Shown one piece after another: positions 17,170 through 25,725 of a DNA stretch of 64,000 bases. The translations under genes and the position numbers were made by a program. The notes under the pieces are model-generated. The model was not told the origin of the DNA, made no database searches, and saw only the letters and a list, made by a program, of their open reading frames with translations. This DNA comes from JAPKYZ01 sp033763835. GTDB taxonomy: Bacteria > Acidobacteriota > Terriglobia > Bryobacterales > Bryobacteraceae. Position 1 is the stretch's first letter, and the number at the start of each line of letters is the position of its first letter. The stretch is taken from NCBI GenBank assembly GCA_033763835.1, contig JANRJS010000014.1, positions 62,001-126,000 of the forward strand, written 5' to 3'.

Positions 17170-17730
17170 ATGCCTTCCGGACCGACCGTCCAAGCCGTGA
17201 TCGGCGAACTCGTCCGCCATCCCTACCGCTATTTTATCGAGCGTTGGAATTGGAAGTCGGCGGCGGCTAGCGCAATGCTACGTGCGGCGATCTTCTTCGC
17301 TACCACCGTCCGCGCGGGCTGGCGGGCGGCGCTGGCGGCGGTGACCGTCGAAGCGGCGTTTCGTATAGTGGCTTCGGGATTTTACGGGGTCGCCGCGCAG
17401 GAGTTGCGGCTCGCGCAACCCACTTGGCTTTCGGCGCTGGTGATGATGGTGGTGCTGCCGGTGGCGATCCAGGCCATCGAACTGCTTCTGCACTGGATCG
17501 CCGGTACGCCCAACCTATGGCAAGGAGTCGCGATCTCGACCGCGCTGGCCGGGCTATCGTCGCTGTTCAACTGGTTCGCGATGCGGCGCGGCGCGTTCCT
17601 GGTCGGCGAACAGGCGCGGCCTTTCTCCGAAGACCTACGCCGTTACCCCGCCCTGCTCGCCGAGTTCCTGCTCGCCGGACCCCGTTGGCTCCTAGGGGCG
17701 CTTTGGGGAAACCCGCCGTCCTCGCGGTAA
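17170..17730 (+). CDS. Small integral membrane protein, unknown function
   Basis: I set the start at ATG 17170 (MPSGPTVQAVIGELVRHPY), giving 186 residues. There are about four hydrophobic segments (around residues 30-50, 55-70, 80-110 and 120-140). The tail is basic and proline-rich. It is not recognised as a named family. It is divergent from the antitoxin gene and looks unrelated to the PEP-CTERM genes that follow. Confidence 0.6.
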   Translation: MPSGPTVQAVIGELVRHPYRYFIERWNWKSAAASAMLRAAIFFATTVRAGWRAALAAVTVEAAFRIVASGFYGVAAQELRLAQPTWLSALVMMVVLPVAIQAIELLLHWIAGTPNLWQGVAISTALAGLSSLFNWFAMRRGAFLVGEQARPFSEDLRRYPALLAEFLLAGPRWLLGALWGNPPSSR

Positions 17731-17733
17731 GCG

Positions 17734-17889
17734 CTAGCTTTCCAAGGCGGCGTCGAAAGCCCCGGTTTCCGGGCTATCGAGCGCCACCGGTACCTGTTGC
17801 GACGCTTCCTGCGACTCTGGAGCTGTTGCCGGTGTGAAACCGGGGAGGGCGCCCGATAGCGCAAGAACCAAGACCGCGCGCGCTAACAC
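17734..17889 (-). CDS. Possible small exported peptide, 51 residues
   Basis: This frame starts at GTG 17887-17889, overlapping the stop of the PEP-CTERM gene by 7 bp. It has a hydrophobic leader (LARAVLVLALSGALPG) and then a short acidic, Ser- and Pro-rich tail. There is no known family, and coding is uncertain. It is listed because it is placed as if translated right after the PEP-CTERM protein and otherwise the space is empty. Confidence 0.25.
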   Translation of the reverse strand: MLARAVLVLALSGALPGFTPATAPESQEASQQVPVALDSPETGAFDAALES

Positions 17890-18515
17890 GACGCTCGCCT
17901 CCAAGCCAGAAACGCCAAACCCACGGCGAAAGCTCCGAAGGTGGCCGGCTCGGGAATCGGAGCCGGTTCGCGAGTTCCCGTAATGCTCACCAGCATCGAC
18001 GGCGGCTCCCATAACTGGTAGGTGGAAGCCGGAGGATATGGCGCTTCCACATCATCGATCGACCAAGCCTCGCCCGAGACGCCTTCCCCGTAAACGGCGG
18101 GCAGCAAGCCGCTGAATGCGACCAGCAAATCGTTGGTGCTCGACGGGCTATAGATCAAGTGGTAGGTGCCCGGGCCCAACGTGAGCCCGGTAAACAGGGT
18201 GAACGTTTGCCGGCCCGCGATCTTCGTCGAAACGATGGTTTCGTCGATCTCGTGCAGCGCTTCCGTGGTGCCGGGTCCGAGCGACGTCGTCAAGTAGGCC
18301 GAGCCCGCGCTGACCGCGCCAGATCCATCGTTGTTGATCAATTCGAGATCGATCTGAACGCCGGACCAGGTATCGGCCTGGGTCCAACTCAAAGCGACGG
18401 CGACAAAAGAGCAGCATTGGAACGTGGTGTCGCCCGTCCGTTGGAGCAGCGTCGCGGCAGGTAGGGATCCGGCGGCGGATCCAAGTACGAGGAGCGAGAG
18501 TAGAAATGGTTTCAT
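17883..18515 (-). CDS. PEP-CTERM sorting domain protein
   Basis: The ATG at 18513-18515 begins a signal peptide (MKPFLLSLLVLGSAAGS) and the mature protein has about 190 residues. The C-terminus is the exosortase sorting signal: PIPEPATFGAFAVGLAFLAW followed by RRASC, that is PEP motif, transmembrane helix and basic end. The middle part is a secreted beta-sandwich-like domain without a known name. It would be processed by an exosortase, not seen in this window. The regulator gene at 18632 is divergent. Confidence 0.85.
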   Translation of the reverse strand: MKPFLLSLLVLGSAAGSLPAATLLQRTGDTTFQCCSFVAVALSWTQADTWSGVQIDLELINNDGSGAVSAGSAYLTTSLGPGTTEALHEIDETIVSTKIAGRQTFTLFTGLTLGPGTYHLIYSPSSTNDLLVAFSGLLPAVYGEGVSGEAWSIDDVEAPYPPASTYQLWEPPSMLVSITGTREPAPIPEPATFGAFAVGLAFLAWRRASC

Positions 18516-18631
18516 CGGGTGACCTCCGAGAGCGTTGGCCGGGCCGTAGCCCACCCACATCGCATCCTGTGCAGCCAACCGCCGAGCGGTCATTGCCGGA
18601 ACCTTCGGAAGTCCTTACAATTTTCTTAAGC

Positions 18632-20011
18632 GTGCCGGAAGATATTGGAAAGAGGACCGTTTACCGGTTTGGAGACTTTCGATTCGACGGTTATCTCTTG
18701 GAATCGAAAGGGGTACCTGTACCGTTACCGCCAAAAGTGGCCGACACGCTGTCGGCCTTGATTCAGCGCCCGGGCGAACTGGTTACCAAGGAAACGATCC
18801 TCCAAGCCGTGTGGGGCGACACTTTCGTCCAGGAATCCGGACTGGCTCGTAACATTTCCGTCCTGCGAAAGACGCTGGAGGAGCACGGCGGACCCGGGCC
18901 ATATATCGAAACTGTGGCGAAACGGGGATACCGCTTTGTCGCCCCACTCGACGGTCCGGAGTTCGCGGCGCCGCGCGGAAGGAAGATCGGGCGATGGGGG
19001 ATGGCGGCGGCTCTGTTAGCCGCGATCGTCGCGGCCCTGGCGGGATGGCGGTATTTCTCGAACCGTCCGGTGGCGCAGGCGGACGAATTCACGCGGATCG
19101 GCACTCACTTATTAAGCAAACGGACCCCGGAAGATACCGCCCGCGCCTTGCCGGTTTTCGAGAAAGCCGTGGACGCGAATCCCCGTTCGTCGGAAGCGCA
19201 TGCGGGGATTGCACGAACGCTGCTACTTCTGTCGCGGCTTGGCCGGGTTCCGGAAGGCGGACTGAGGCGGGCCAAACTGGAAGCGGAGCGAGCGATCGAA
19301 CTCGATCCCCGTTCCGTGCACGGGCATGCGGCGCGCGGCGCGGCGCTCATGATTGGCGAGTGGAAGTTCGCCGAAGCGGAGGCTGCGTTTCGGCGAGCGC
19401 TTTCGATCGACCCAAACACTTTGATGGCCTCGATCTACTACACGCAATTGCTTCATTCGCTGGGCCGTGCGGGTGAAGCGCTTCCTTTGCTCGACCGCGC
19501 GCAAAAAGCCGATCCGGTGGCGCCCCAAATCGGGGTGTTGCGCGGATTGACCCACTATTGGAGCGGCGATTTCGAGCGCGCGGCGGCGGAATTCCGCACG
19601 GTGCTGGAACGGGAGCGCAGTGACACGTTGGCGAACTACTACCTGGCGCTAAGTTATGGATTTCGGGGACGTTCGACGGACGCACTGAACCATCTGCGGC
19701 GCGCGGAGCTAACCCCCTTGGTCCTGCGCACGGACGAAGCTTGGCTCGCGCTCCGGCTCGGCGACCGCCGGCCGGCGGAGACGTGGTATCGCGAGTTGCG
19801 GCAAAGGATCGCCAAAGGTGAGTTTCCGGAGTCGGCGTCGATGCTGCTCGCCGCCTCGCTCGGGCGTCTCGACGAAGCGTTCGCCTCGCTGGACGCGGCG
19901 ATCGCCGGCCGGGACCCCGACGTCTTGAATTTGAAGATCGACCCCCGGCTCGCGCCCCTGCGCGCCGACCCACGGTACGACGCCGCGCTCCGGCGCATCG
20001 GGTTCCCCTAG
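18632..20011 (+). CDS. CadC-like winged-helix regulator with TPR repeats
   Basis: The start is uncertain. I prefer GTG 18632 (protein MPEDIGKRTVYRFGDFRFD), because the open frame further upstream overlaps the divergent PEP-CTERM gene; this gives 459 residues. An OmpR/PhoB-type winged helix (residues ~10-105) includes RPGELVTKETILQAVWGD and ISVLRKTLEEH followed by YIETVAKRGYRFVAP. A single transmembrane helix (about 123-140) follows, then TPR repeats to the end (AEAAFRRALSIDPNTLMA). This ToxR/CadC-like layout senses outside the membrane and binds DNA inside. It may regulate the PEP-CTERM genes on both sides. Confidence 0.8.
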   Translation: MPEDIGKRTVYRFGDFRFDGYLLESKGVPVPLPPKVADTLSALIQRPGELVTKETILQAVWGDTFVQESGLARNISVLRKTLEEHGGPGPYIETVAKRGYRFVAPLDGPEFAAPRGRKIGRWGMAAALLAAIVAALAGWRYFSNRPVAQADEFTRIGTHLLSKRTPEDTARALPVFEKAVDANPRSSEAHAGIARTLLLLSRLGRVPEGGLRRAKLEAERAIELDPRSVHGHAARGAALMIGEWKFAEAEAAFRRALSIDPNTLMASIYYTQLLHSLGRAGEALPLLDRAQKADPVAPQIGVLRGLTHYWSGDFERAAAEFRTVLERERSDTLANYYLALSYGFRGRSTDALNHLRRAELTPLVLRTDEAWLALRLGDRRPAETWYRELRQRIAKGEFPESASMLLAASLGRLDEAFASLDAAIAGRDPDVLNLKIDPRLAPLRADPRYDAALRRIGFP

Positions 20012-21078
20012 CGGGCCTTCGACCGCGCCCGCCGCCATCCGGCCACGAGCGTTAGCGCCATTGCCGCTAATGCCCAAGTACCCGGTTCGGGCACCGCCGC
20101 CGGACCAAGCGCCGCACCGCTCACGCCGCCCAGGTACGCGCCGCCGAATGGCGTCACGGTAAAGGCGGGCGCAAATCCAGGGGTTCCATAAATCGTCGCG
20201 CCATTCGCGCCGCCCACGCCGACCGAGCCGACGAAAACTCCGCCCACCAAATCGCTGGGGCCGCCCGCGAAGAAGCTAGTCAACTCCGAGCCTTTGAGAT
20301 CGAAGGCCTTGACATGCGGACCCCCGCCCTCGTTCGCCGCCGTAACAATGTCCGCAACCCCGTCGCCCGTAATGTCTCCCGCCGCCACGCGCACGCCGCC
20401 CGCAAAGCTGGTGTTGTAGGCGAAAAAGCTGGCTAGCTCCGCTCCGGTCTGGCCGCTAAACACCCTGACTTGCGGCCCGCCACCCGCACCTGCGCCGACC
20501 ACGATTTCGGCGAATCCGTCGCCGTTCAGGTCGCCGGAGGCGACGTTCACTCCGCCGGTAAACGTGGGCGTGAAGGCGAAGAAACTGCGAATCTCCGTTC
20601 CGGTTTGGCCGCTGAATACCTTAATGTGAGAGGTGTCCGAAGCGGTTCCGGTAACGATGTCGTCGAAGCCGTCGTTATCTACGTCTCCAACAGCGACGTT
20701 CACTCCGCCGAGGAAGCTTGGCGGGTAAGCGAAGAAACTGGATAATTCCGCGCCCGTGGTTCCGTCGAACACCTTTACGTGCGAACCGCCGCCCGCCCCC
20801 GCGCCGGTGACGATCTCGTCGAGACCGTCGCCATTCACGTCGCCGGTCGCGACGTTCACTCCACCCGTAAACATCGGGGCGTAAGCGAAGAAAGACAGGG
20901 TGGGCATCATGGTAGCCGTGTCGAACACGACGACGTGCGAACTCCCGTCTAAGGTTCCGAATACGTAGCGGCCGGACAGTCCTTTGGGCTCGCCGCGAAC
21001 CGGAACGCCGGTGACCGGGACCGCGAAAGCGGCACTCAGGAATAATGTCAATGACGTTAACGAGATACGCGCTAGCAT
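20008..21078 (-). CDS. FG-GAP/VCBS-repeat PEP-CTERM protein
   Basis: This 356-residue protein has a signal peptide (MLARISLTSLTLFLSAAFA). It is built from five or six beta-propeller repeats with calcium-binding-type loops such as GDVNGDGLDEIVTGAGAGGG, GDLNGDGFAEIVVGAGAGGG and GDITGDGVADIVTAANEGGG. It ends in a PEP-CTERM signal: VPEPGTWALAAMALTLVAGW then RRARSKAR. It should be sorted to the outer surface by an exosortase. Its tail overlaps the convergent regulator gene by 4 bp. Confidence 0.88.
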   Translation of the reverse strand: MLARISLTSLTLFLSAAFAVPVTGVPVRGEPKGLSGRYVFGTLDGSSHVVVFDTATMMPTLSFFAYAPMFTGGVNVATGDVNGDGLDEIVTGAGAGGGSHVKVFDGTTGAELSSFFAYPPSFLGGVNVAVGDVDNDGFDDIVTGTASDTSHIKVFSGQTGTEIRSFFAFTPTFTGGVNVASGDLNGDGFAEIVVGAGAGGGPQVRVFSGQTGAELASFFAYNTSFAGGVRVAAGDITGDGVADIVTAANEGGGPHVKAFDLKGSELTSFFAGGPSDLVGGVFVGSVGVGGANGATIYGTPGFAPAFTVTPFGGAYLGGVSGAALGPAAVPEPGTWALAAMALTLVAGWRRARSKAR

Positions 21079-21167
21079 GATCTACCGTGCCATGAATCTG
21101 TTTACGGAACAAGCCGGACTTGTACCGGTACGTTGACCTCGCCCCGCCGCCGGTCGTACCTTTATTC

Positions 21168-22439
21168 ATGGACCGACGCCACTTCCTCTCCGGTTCCCTG
21201 TTCGCCGCCGACGCCGTAGCCCGCGCGCAATCCGCTGTCGCTCAATCGGGATCGCGCCCCGCCGACACCGTCGCCCGCGACGAAGATTTCTGGCTCAACA
21301 TCCGGCACGCCTTCACGGTCGATCGCAACATGATCAATCTGAACAACGGCGGCGTTGCGCCTTCGCCCAAGATCGTCTCCGACACCGAGAAGCGCTATCT
21401 CGACATGGAGAATCTGAGCCCGTCCTATTACATGTGGAACGTGCTCGACCCCGGCATCGAGCGCGTTCGCCGTCGCTTGGCGCGCGCCTTCGGCTGCGAT
21501 CCCGAAGAGATCGCGATTACGCGCAACGCCAGCGAGTCGCTCGAAATCGTGCAATTAGGCATGGAGTTGAAGGCGGGCGACGAAGTGCTGACCACCAATC
21601 AGGACTACCCGCGCATGCTCACCACGTGGCGGCAGCGCGAACGCCGCGACGGCATTGTGCTGAAGCAAGTGAAGTTCCCGGTGCCGCCGCCGAGCATGGA
21701 TTACCTGGTGGGCATCTTCCGCGACAACCTCACTCCCAAGACCAAAGTCATCCACCTCTGCCATATCACCAACCGCACGGGGCAGATTTTCCCGGTGAAG
21801 AAGATTGTCCAGATGGCGCGCGAACGGGGAATCGAAGTAATTGTCGATGGCGCGCACGCTTTCGCGCAGTTCCCGTTCACGCACGCCGATCTCGATTGCG
21901 ACTACTACGGCACGTCGCTGCACAAGTGGGTGCTCGCGCCGATCGGGACCGGGATGCTTTACGTGCGCCGGTCGAAGATCGAGAAGATTTGGCCGCTGAT
22001 GGCCGCGCCCGATGCGATGCGCGCCAACATCCGCAAGTTCGAGGAGATCGGGACCCACCCCGCTTCGCAGCGCAACGCGATCACCGAAGCGCTGAATTTT
22101 CACGACTCGATCGGGCCGGAGCGCAAAGCGGAGCGGTTCCGCTACCTGCGCAAGCGCTGGTCGAACAAACTGCGCGAACTGCCGGGCGTAAGTATCTTGA
22201 ATAGCGAGGACCCCGAGCAATCCTGCGCCATCGGCTTCATCCAGGTGAAGGGCATCGAAGCGTCTGCGCTCGCCAAGCACCTGTGGGACAAGCACCGCAT
22301 TTGGACTGTCGCCATTTCGCTCAAGGGCGAGTACGACGGCCTGCGCGTGACGCCGAACGTTTACACCACGCTCGAAGAGATCGACACATTCACCGAAGTG
22401 ATGGAGTCGATCGTCAAGCGCGGGTCGATTCCGGCTTAG
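21168..22439 (+). CDS. Aminotransferase class V (exported, Tat-like leader)
   Basis: I start at ATG 21168 (MDRRHFLSGSLFAADAVA), giving 423 residues. It is a fold type I PLP enzyme with NLNNGGVAPSPKIV near the start, AITRNASESLEIVQLG in the substrate loop, VIVDGAHAFAQ (the Asp that holds PLP nitrogen) and GTSLHKWVLAPIGTG (the Schiff-base Lys). These are class V features, close to the cysteine-desulfurase or isopenicillin-N-epimerase-like group. The leader suggests a periplasmic enzyme; the substrate is unknown. Confidence 0.85.
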   Translation: MDRRHFLSGSLFAADAVARAQSAVAQSGSRPADTVARDEDFWLNIRHAFTVDRNMINLNNGGVAPSPKIVSDTEKRYLDMENLSPSYYMWNVLDPGIERVRRRLARAFGCDPEEIAITRNASESLEIVQLGMELKAGDEVLTTNQDYPRMLTTWRQRERRDGIVLKQVKFPVPPPSMDYLVGIFRDNLTPKTKVIHLCHITNRTGQIFPVKKIVQMARERGIEVIVDGAHAFAQFPFTHADLDCDYYGTSLHKWVLAPIGTGMLYVRRSKIEKIWPLMAAPDAMRANIRKFEEIGTHPASQRNAITEALNFHDSIGPERKAERFRYLRKRWSNKLRELPGVSILNSEDPEQSCAIGFIQVKGIEASALAKHLWDKHRIWTVAISLKGEYDGLRVTPNVYTTLEEIDTFTEVMESIVKRGSIPA

Positions 22440-22452
22440 GGTTTGTCGAACC

Positions 22453-22493
22453 GCGCACAACGGACTGGACGCTAAGGCGTCCAGCCTGTGCGC
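22453..22493. repeat. Dispersed palindromic element, copy 1
   Basis: This is a 41-bp hairpin with outer arms GCGCACA and TGTGCGC and inner arms CTGGACGC and GCGTCCAG around a TAAG loop. It sits between the aminotransferase stop and the lectin-like gene stop, so it could also end transcription. A near-identical sequence in inverted orientation lies at 41954-41993. Confidence 0.75.
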
Positions 22494-22501
22494 TTCAAGG
22501 G

Positions 22502-23164
22502 TTAATTACCGGTCGGCGAGAAGCAGAAGAACAGGCCCGCGCCGCCGGTGGCAACCAGATTCTCCTGGCTGCAACCGCGCGAGGGATGTACGGAGTTCCA
22601 GGAGATGCCGCCGCCATTGCGATCGTGATGGCCGACTTGTGCGATCCCGGCGCCGTTCGACGTCCAGTTCTTGCAAGTGTGGTCCGCCGAGTCCGTGTAG
22701 GCGCGCCCGTCGGGCTGGGTGCCGGTGAGGATGTCGTGCATGTTGGGCTTGTCGCCCACGCCGTTCACCAACTCGCCCTTCTCGTTGAGCGCGTTGTTCT
22801 TGGTGATCAGATTGCCGAGCCGCGCGGCCTCCACCGTGTCGCCGTGCAAGTGCGCCTGATCGCGGGCGATCATAGTGCCGCGCTGGTTATGCCAAGGACC
22901 GTTGCCGATCCGGTCTCGCGCGTTCACGGCGGGCTTGCCGTCGGCGGCCTGCGTACTCAAATAAGCGCGCCACGTGCGATTTCCCGCTCCCACTGCGGTG
23001 GCTAGACGCTGGCAGTGGGCGTCCGCTCCGGCAAGTCCGCCGAGATTGGCTCCGTCGCCCATCCCGACACTGGTAACGAAGAAAGTCATCGGAGCGCGCT
23101 CCGCTTGCGGCGGAGCTTGGGCAAACGCGACGGCGGCGGCCGCCGCCGATAGGATCAGTTTCAT
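22502..23164 (-). CDS. Secreted lectin-like protein, unnamed family
   Basis: The start at ATG 23162-23164 gives 220 residues with a signal peptide (MKLILSAAAAAVAFAQA). The mature part has a recognisable pattern: GMGDGANLGGLAGADAHCQR, WRAYLSTQ, RDRIGNGPWHNQRG, HDILTGTQPDG and NTVHPSRGC-like (SVHPSRGCSQENL), with paired Cys. I recall this pattern in bacterial proteins annotated as lectin or endostatin-like. It is probably exported and disulfide-stabilised; function is unknown. It follows AhpD by 36 bp. Confidence 0.6.
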   Translation of the reverse strand: MKLILSAAAAAVAFAQAPPQAERAPMTFFVTSVGMGDGANLGGLAGADAHCQRLATAVGAGNRTWRAYLSTQAADGKPAVNARDRIGNGPWHNQRGTMIARDQAHLHGDTVEAARLGNLITKNNALNEKGELVNGVGDKPNMHDILTGTQPDGRAYTDSADHTCKNWTSNGAGIAQVGHHDRNGGGISWNSVHPSRGCSQENLVATGGAGLFFCFSPTGN

Positions 23165-23200
23165 CGATTCCTCCCCGGACATTCGTCCGACGGAGGTATC

Positions 23201-23734
23201 CTATCCCAACTGAGCGTCTTCCGCGTCGAACACCGAGGCGAGTGCGTGGATGACCGCCGCAATGCGGACGGCGGCGGCGATCGTCTCTTCCTTCATCCCT
23301 TTTTCGAGCACGACCCGCTCGTGCGAGGTCACGCACGCGGCACAGTTATTAATCGCAGAAACGGCGACGCACCAAAGTTCGAAATCGGCGGGATTCGTTC
23401 CATGGGTGCGGATGGCGTTCATGCGCAGGCGCGCGGGGATTGTTGGGTATTTCTCGCCCGGAACCATGTGCGTGAACCGGTAGTACACGTTGTTCATGCC
23501 CATGATCGCGGCCGCGGATTTCGCGCCGTTTAGCGCTTCGGGAGTCAGCTTCGGGCCCGCTTCCGCGAGGATCGTGGCCGTCAGTTTGTCGTTGCGGGCG
23601 GCGATCGCCGAAGCGACCGCCGTTCCCCAGGTCTGCTGTTCGCTCAACTCCTGCTGCTTCAGCAGCGTTTGTAGATTGAGCTTGAGGTCCTTCGCCCAAG
23701 CGGGGACCGTTTCGAGCAAAGCTTCTAGCGTCAT
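23201..23734 (-). CDS. Alkyl hydroperoxide reductase AhpD family protein
   Basis: This 177-residue protein has the carboxymuconolactone-decarboxylase fold. The peroxidatic pair CAAC occurs in AINNCAACVTSHERVV, where the His six residues after the first Cys is the usual proton relay. It would reduce AhpC through thiols. It directly follows ahpC (start and stop share a base), the classic ahpC-ahpD arrangement. It is also close to OsmC and a TolB-like gene on the same strand. Confidence 0.88.
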   Translation of the reverse strand: MTLEALLETVPAWAKDLKLNLQTLLKQQELSEQQTWGTAVASAIAARNDKLTATILAEAGPKLTPEALNGAKSAAAIMGMNNVYYRFTHMVPGEKYPTIPARLRMNAIRTHGTNPADFELWCVAVSAINNCAACVTSHERVVLEKGMKEETIAAAVRIAAVIHALASVFDAEDAQLG

Positions 23735-24276
23735 TAGACCTTAAGCGTCTCTTCGCCTTTCTTCCAGTTGCAGGGGCAAAGTTCGTCGGTTTGCAGCGCG
23801 TCGAGCACACGAATCACTTCTTCCGGGTTGCGGCCCACTGAAAGGTCGTTGACCGAAACGAAGCGGATGACATTCTCGGGATCGACGACGAAGGTGGCGC
23901 GCTGGCAAACGCCTTCATTCGGATCGAGAATGCCGAGCTTTTCCGAAAGTTCGCGCTTTACGTCGGCGAGCATCGGGAACGGCAAGTCTTTCAAATCCGG
24001 ATGGTTATTGCGCCACGCGTGATGCACGAATTCGCTGTCGGTCGAGCCGCCCAGCACCTGCGCGTCGCGATCCGAGAACTGGCCGTTCAACTTGCCGAAC
24101 GCCGCGATCTCGGTCGGGCAAACGAAAGTGAAATCCTTCGGCCAGAAAAAGTAGACCTTCCATTTGCCGGCGTATGAAGCGTCGGTAATGTTGGCGAAGG
24201 CCTTATCGAGGTCTTTGTCGGTTGAGACCGTGGCTTTAAGGGCAAATTTCGGGAACTGCTGTCCAACTCCAAGCAT
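23734..24276 (-). CDS. ahpC: Peroxiredoxin AhpC (2-Cys)
   Basis: The start is ATG 24274-24276 (MLGVGQQFPKFALKATV), supported by AGGAG about 13 bp upstream; the frame upstream does not look like protein. The protein has 180 residues. The peroxidatic Cys is in FWPKDFTFVCPTEIAAFG and the resolving Cys pair is near the C-terminus (DELCPCNWKKGE). The CPCNW end with two Cys is typical of the AhpD-coupled, actinobacterial-type AhpC. Function: reduction of alkyl and hydrogen peroxides in the cytoplasm. Confidence 0.93.
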   Translation of the reverse strand: MLGVGQQFPKFALKATVSTDKDLDKAFANITDASYAGKWKVYFFWPKDFTFVCPTEIAAFGKLNGQFSDRDAQVLGGSTDSEFVHHAWRNNHPDLKDLPFPMLADVKRELSEKLGILDPNEGVCQRATFVVDPENVIRFVSVNDLSVGRNPEEVIRVLDALQTDELCPCNWKKGEETLKV

Positions 24277-24352
24277 GGATTGGGCTTTCTCCTGTTTTTT
24301 GAGGTAAGTACTTCTTCTATGATGCCGCGAACCGGGGTTTCGTCGCGAAGGG

Positions 24353-25240
24353 TCAGTCGCGAAGTTGATAGCGCACGAAGGCAAAGCGCTTCGAATCGGG
24401 CGACCAGGAATTGACGTTAATCGTGCCTTGCCCGCCGAATAGCTTTTTCAACTCGACGATTTGCGCCGTCTTGCGGTCCATGCGGCGCAGGACCACGTTT
24501 TGGTTCGCCGGATGCCCTTTGGTCCCCTTGGCGAAACTTACGAACACCAGCCAGCGCCCGTCGGGCGAAGGATGGGGGAACCAGTCTTCGTACTCGTCGA
24601 ACGTGACGCGGACGGCGCGAGCGTCGTTCTCGCCCGCGCCTTCGGGGGGAATGCGCCAGATATCCCAGGAACCGGAGCGGTCCGAGTTGAAGTAAATCCA
24701 GTTGCCGTCGGGCGAGTAATCCGGACCGTCGTCGTAACCCGCGTGCGCGGTTAGACGCACTTCGCGCCCGCCCTCGATCCCGATCCGGTAGAGGTCGAAG
24801 TTGGGCTTGCCATTGTCCGGGCGAGACGCGCAGTAGACCAGCCAGCGGCCATCGGGCGACCACCCGTGGTAATAACTCGGCGTGGCGTGCGTGATTTGCC
24901 GCGCGGGACCGCCGGGCGCATCGACCAGATAGATGTGTCCCGCCGAGAGGGCGTAGAGCGTACCGTCCGGCGAAATGCCGTGGTCGTTGTTCGCGCGCTC
25001 CACCGGACGTGCGTCGATCTCCACCGGCGCGCCGCCGTCGAGCGCCAGTCGCCACAATTTGCCGCGCGAATTGAGCAGCAGATACTTGCCGTCAGGCGAC
25101 CAGTTGGGAGCTTCGAAGAGTTCGGGCGAAGAGTAAATCACGCGCTCGCCCGTGCCGTCGAAACTTATGACGGTGATGTGGCTGGTAACCGGGGGCCGCG
25201 GGGCGGCTTGGGCGAGTAGAAGCAGGGCGGCAAGAATCAT
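24353..25240 (-). CDS. TolB-like WD40/PD40 beta-propeller protein, exported
   Basis: This 295-residue protein has a signal peptide (MILAALLLLAQAAP). Its PD40 repeats are of the TolB type: SPDGKYLLLNSRGKLWRL, SPDGTLYALSAG, SPDGRWLVYCASR, SPDGNWIYFNSDRSG and SPDGRWLVFVSF. It forms one beta-propeller, with no catalytic domain. It overlaps the OsmC gene by 4 bp upstream. The function is unclear; such proteins bind partner proteins in the periplasm. Confidence 0.8.
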   Translation of the reverse strand: MILAALLLLAQAAPRPPVTSHITVISFDGTGERVIYSSPELFEAPNWSPDGKYLLLNSRGKLWRLALDGGAPVEIDARPVERANNDHGISPDGTLYALSAGHIYLVDAPGGPARQITHATPSYYHGWSPDGRWLVYCASRPDNGKPNFDLYRIGIEGGREVRLTAHAGYDDGPDYSPDGNWIYFNSDRSGSWDIWRIPPEGAGENDARAVRVTFDEYEDWFPHPSPDGRWLVFVSFAKGTKGHPANQNVVLRRMDRKTAQIVELKKLFGGQGTINVNSWSPDSKRFAFVRYQLRD

Positions 25241-25725
25241 CCGGCTGTCGTCTCCGGTTTATTGTCGATCGCCTGCGGCTCACACGATACCGGAAAATTC
25301 ACCGAGTTGGCGATAAAGCAAAGCCGGTGGGCCTCGTGGTGCAACTTGCGGGCTTTCTCCGGGTCGCCAGAAGAGATTCGCACGCGCGGATGGAGCGTCA
25401 CGGATGTAAACCGGCCGCCGCCATCGGCGCCAGTGGTCATCTCGCCTGTCGCATGGTCCGAATACTCTTCGACGACGATACCGTTTATTGCGCACAAGTG
25501 CAGGTACCACAGCATGTGGCAACCCGATAGCGACGCCACCAGTAAATCCTCCGGGTTGTAACGCGAGGCGTCGCCTCGGAAAACGGGCGCGGACGATCCC
25601 GCAATCTCAGGCTTTCCCGGCGCGCGGAACACGTGATCGCGCGAGTACGCCCGGTAATCCGCGGTTCCAGAGCCGGAATGGCCCGTCCAGCGCAAATCGA
25701 TTTCGAATTTGTGCGACGCGCTCAC
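25237..25725 (-). CDS. OsmC family protein
   Basis: This 162-residue protein has the OsmC fold. The two reactive Cys are seen: the first in LVASLSGCHMLWYLHLC and the second near RLCFIANSVNFPV. Similar proteins reduce organic hydroperoxides. It lies upstream of the TolB-like and ahpC genes and overlaps neighbours by 4 bp on both sides, so it is likely part of the same minus-strand operon. Confidence 0.85.
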   Translation of the reverse strand: MSASHKFEIDLRWTGHSGSGTADYRAYSRDHVFRAPGKPEIAGSSAPVFRGDASRYNPEDLLVASLSGCHMLWYLHLCAINGIVVEEYSDHATGEMTTGADGGGRFTSVTLHPRVRISSGDPEKARKLHHEAHRLCFIANSVNFPVSCEPQAIDNKPETTAG

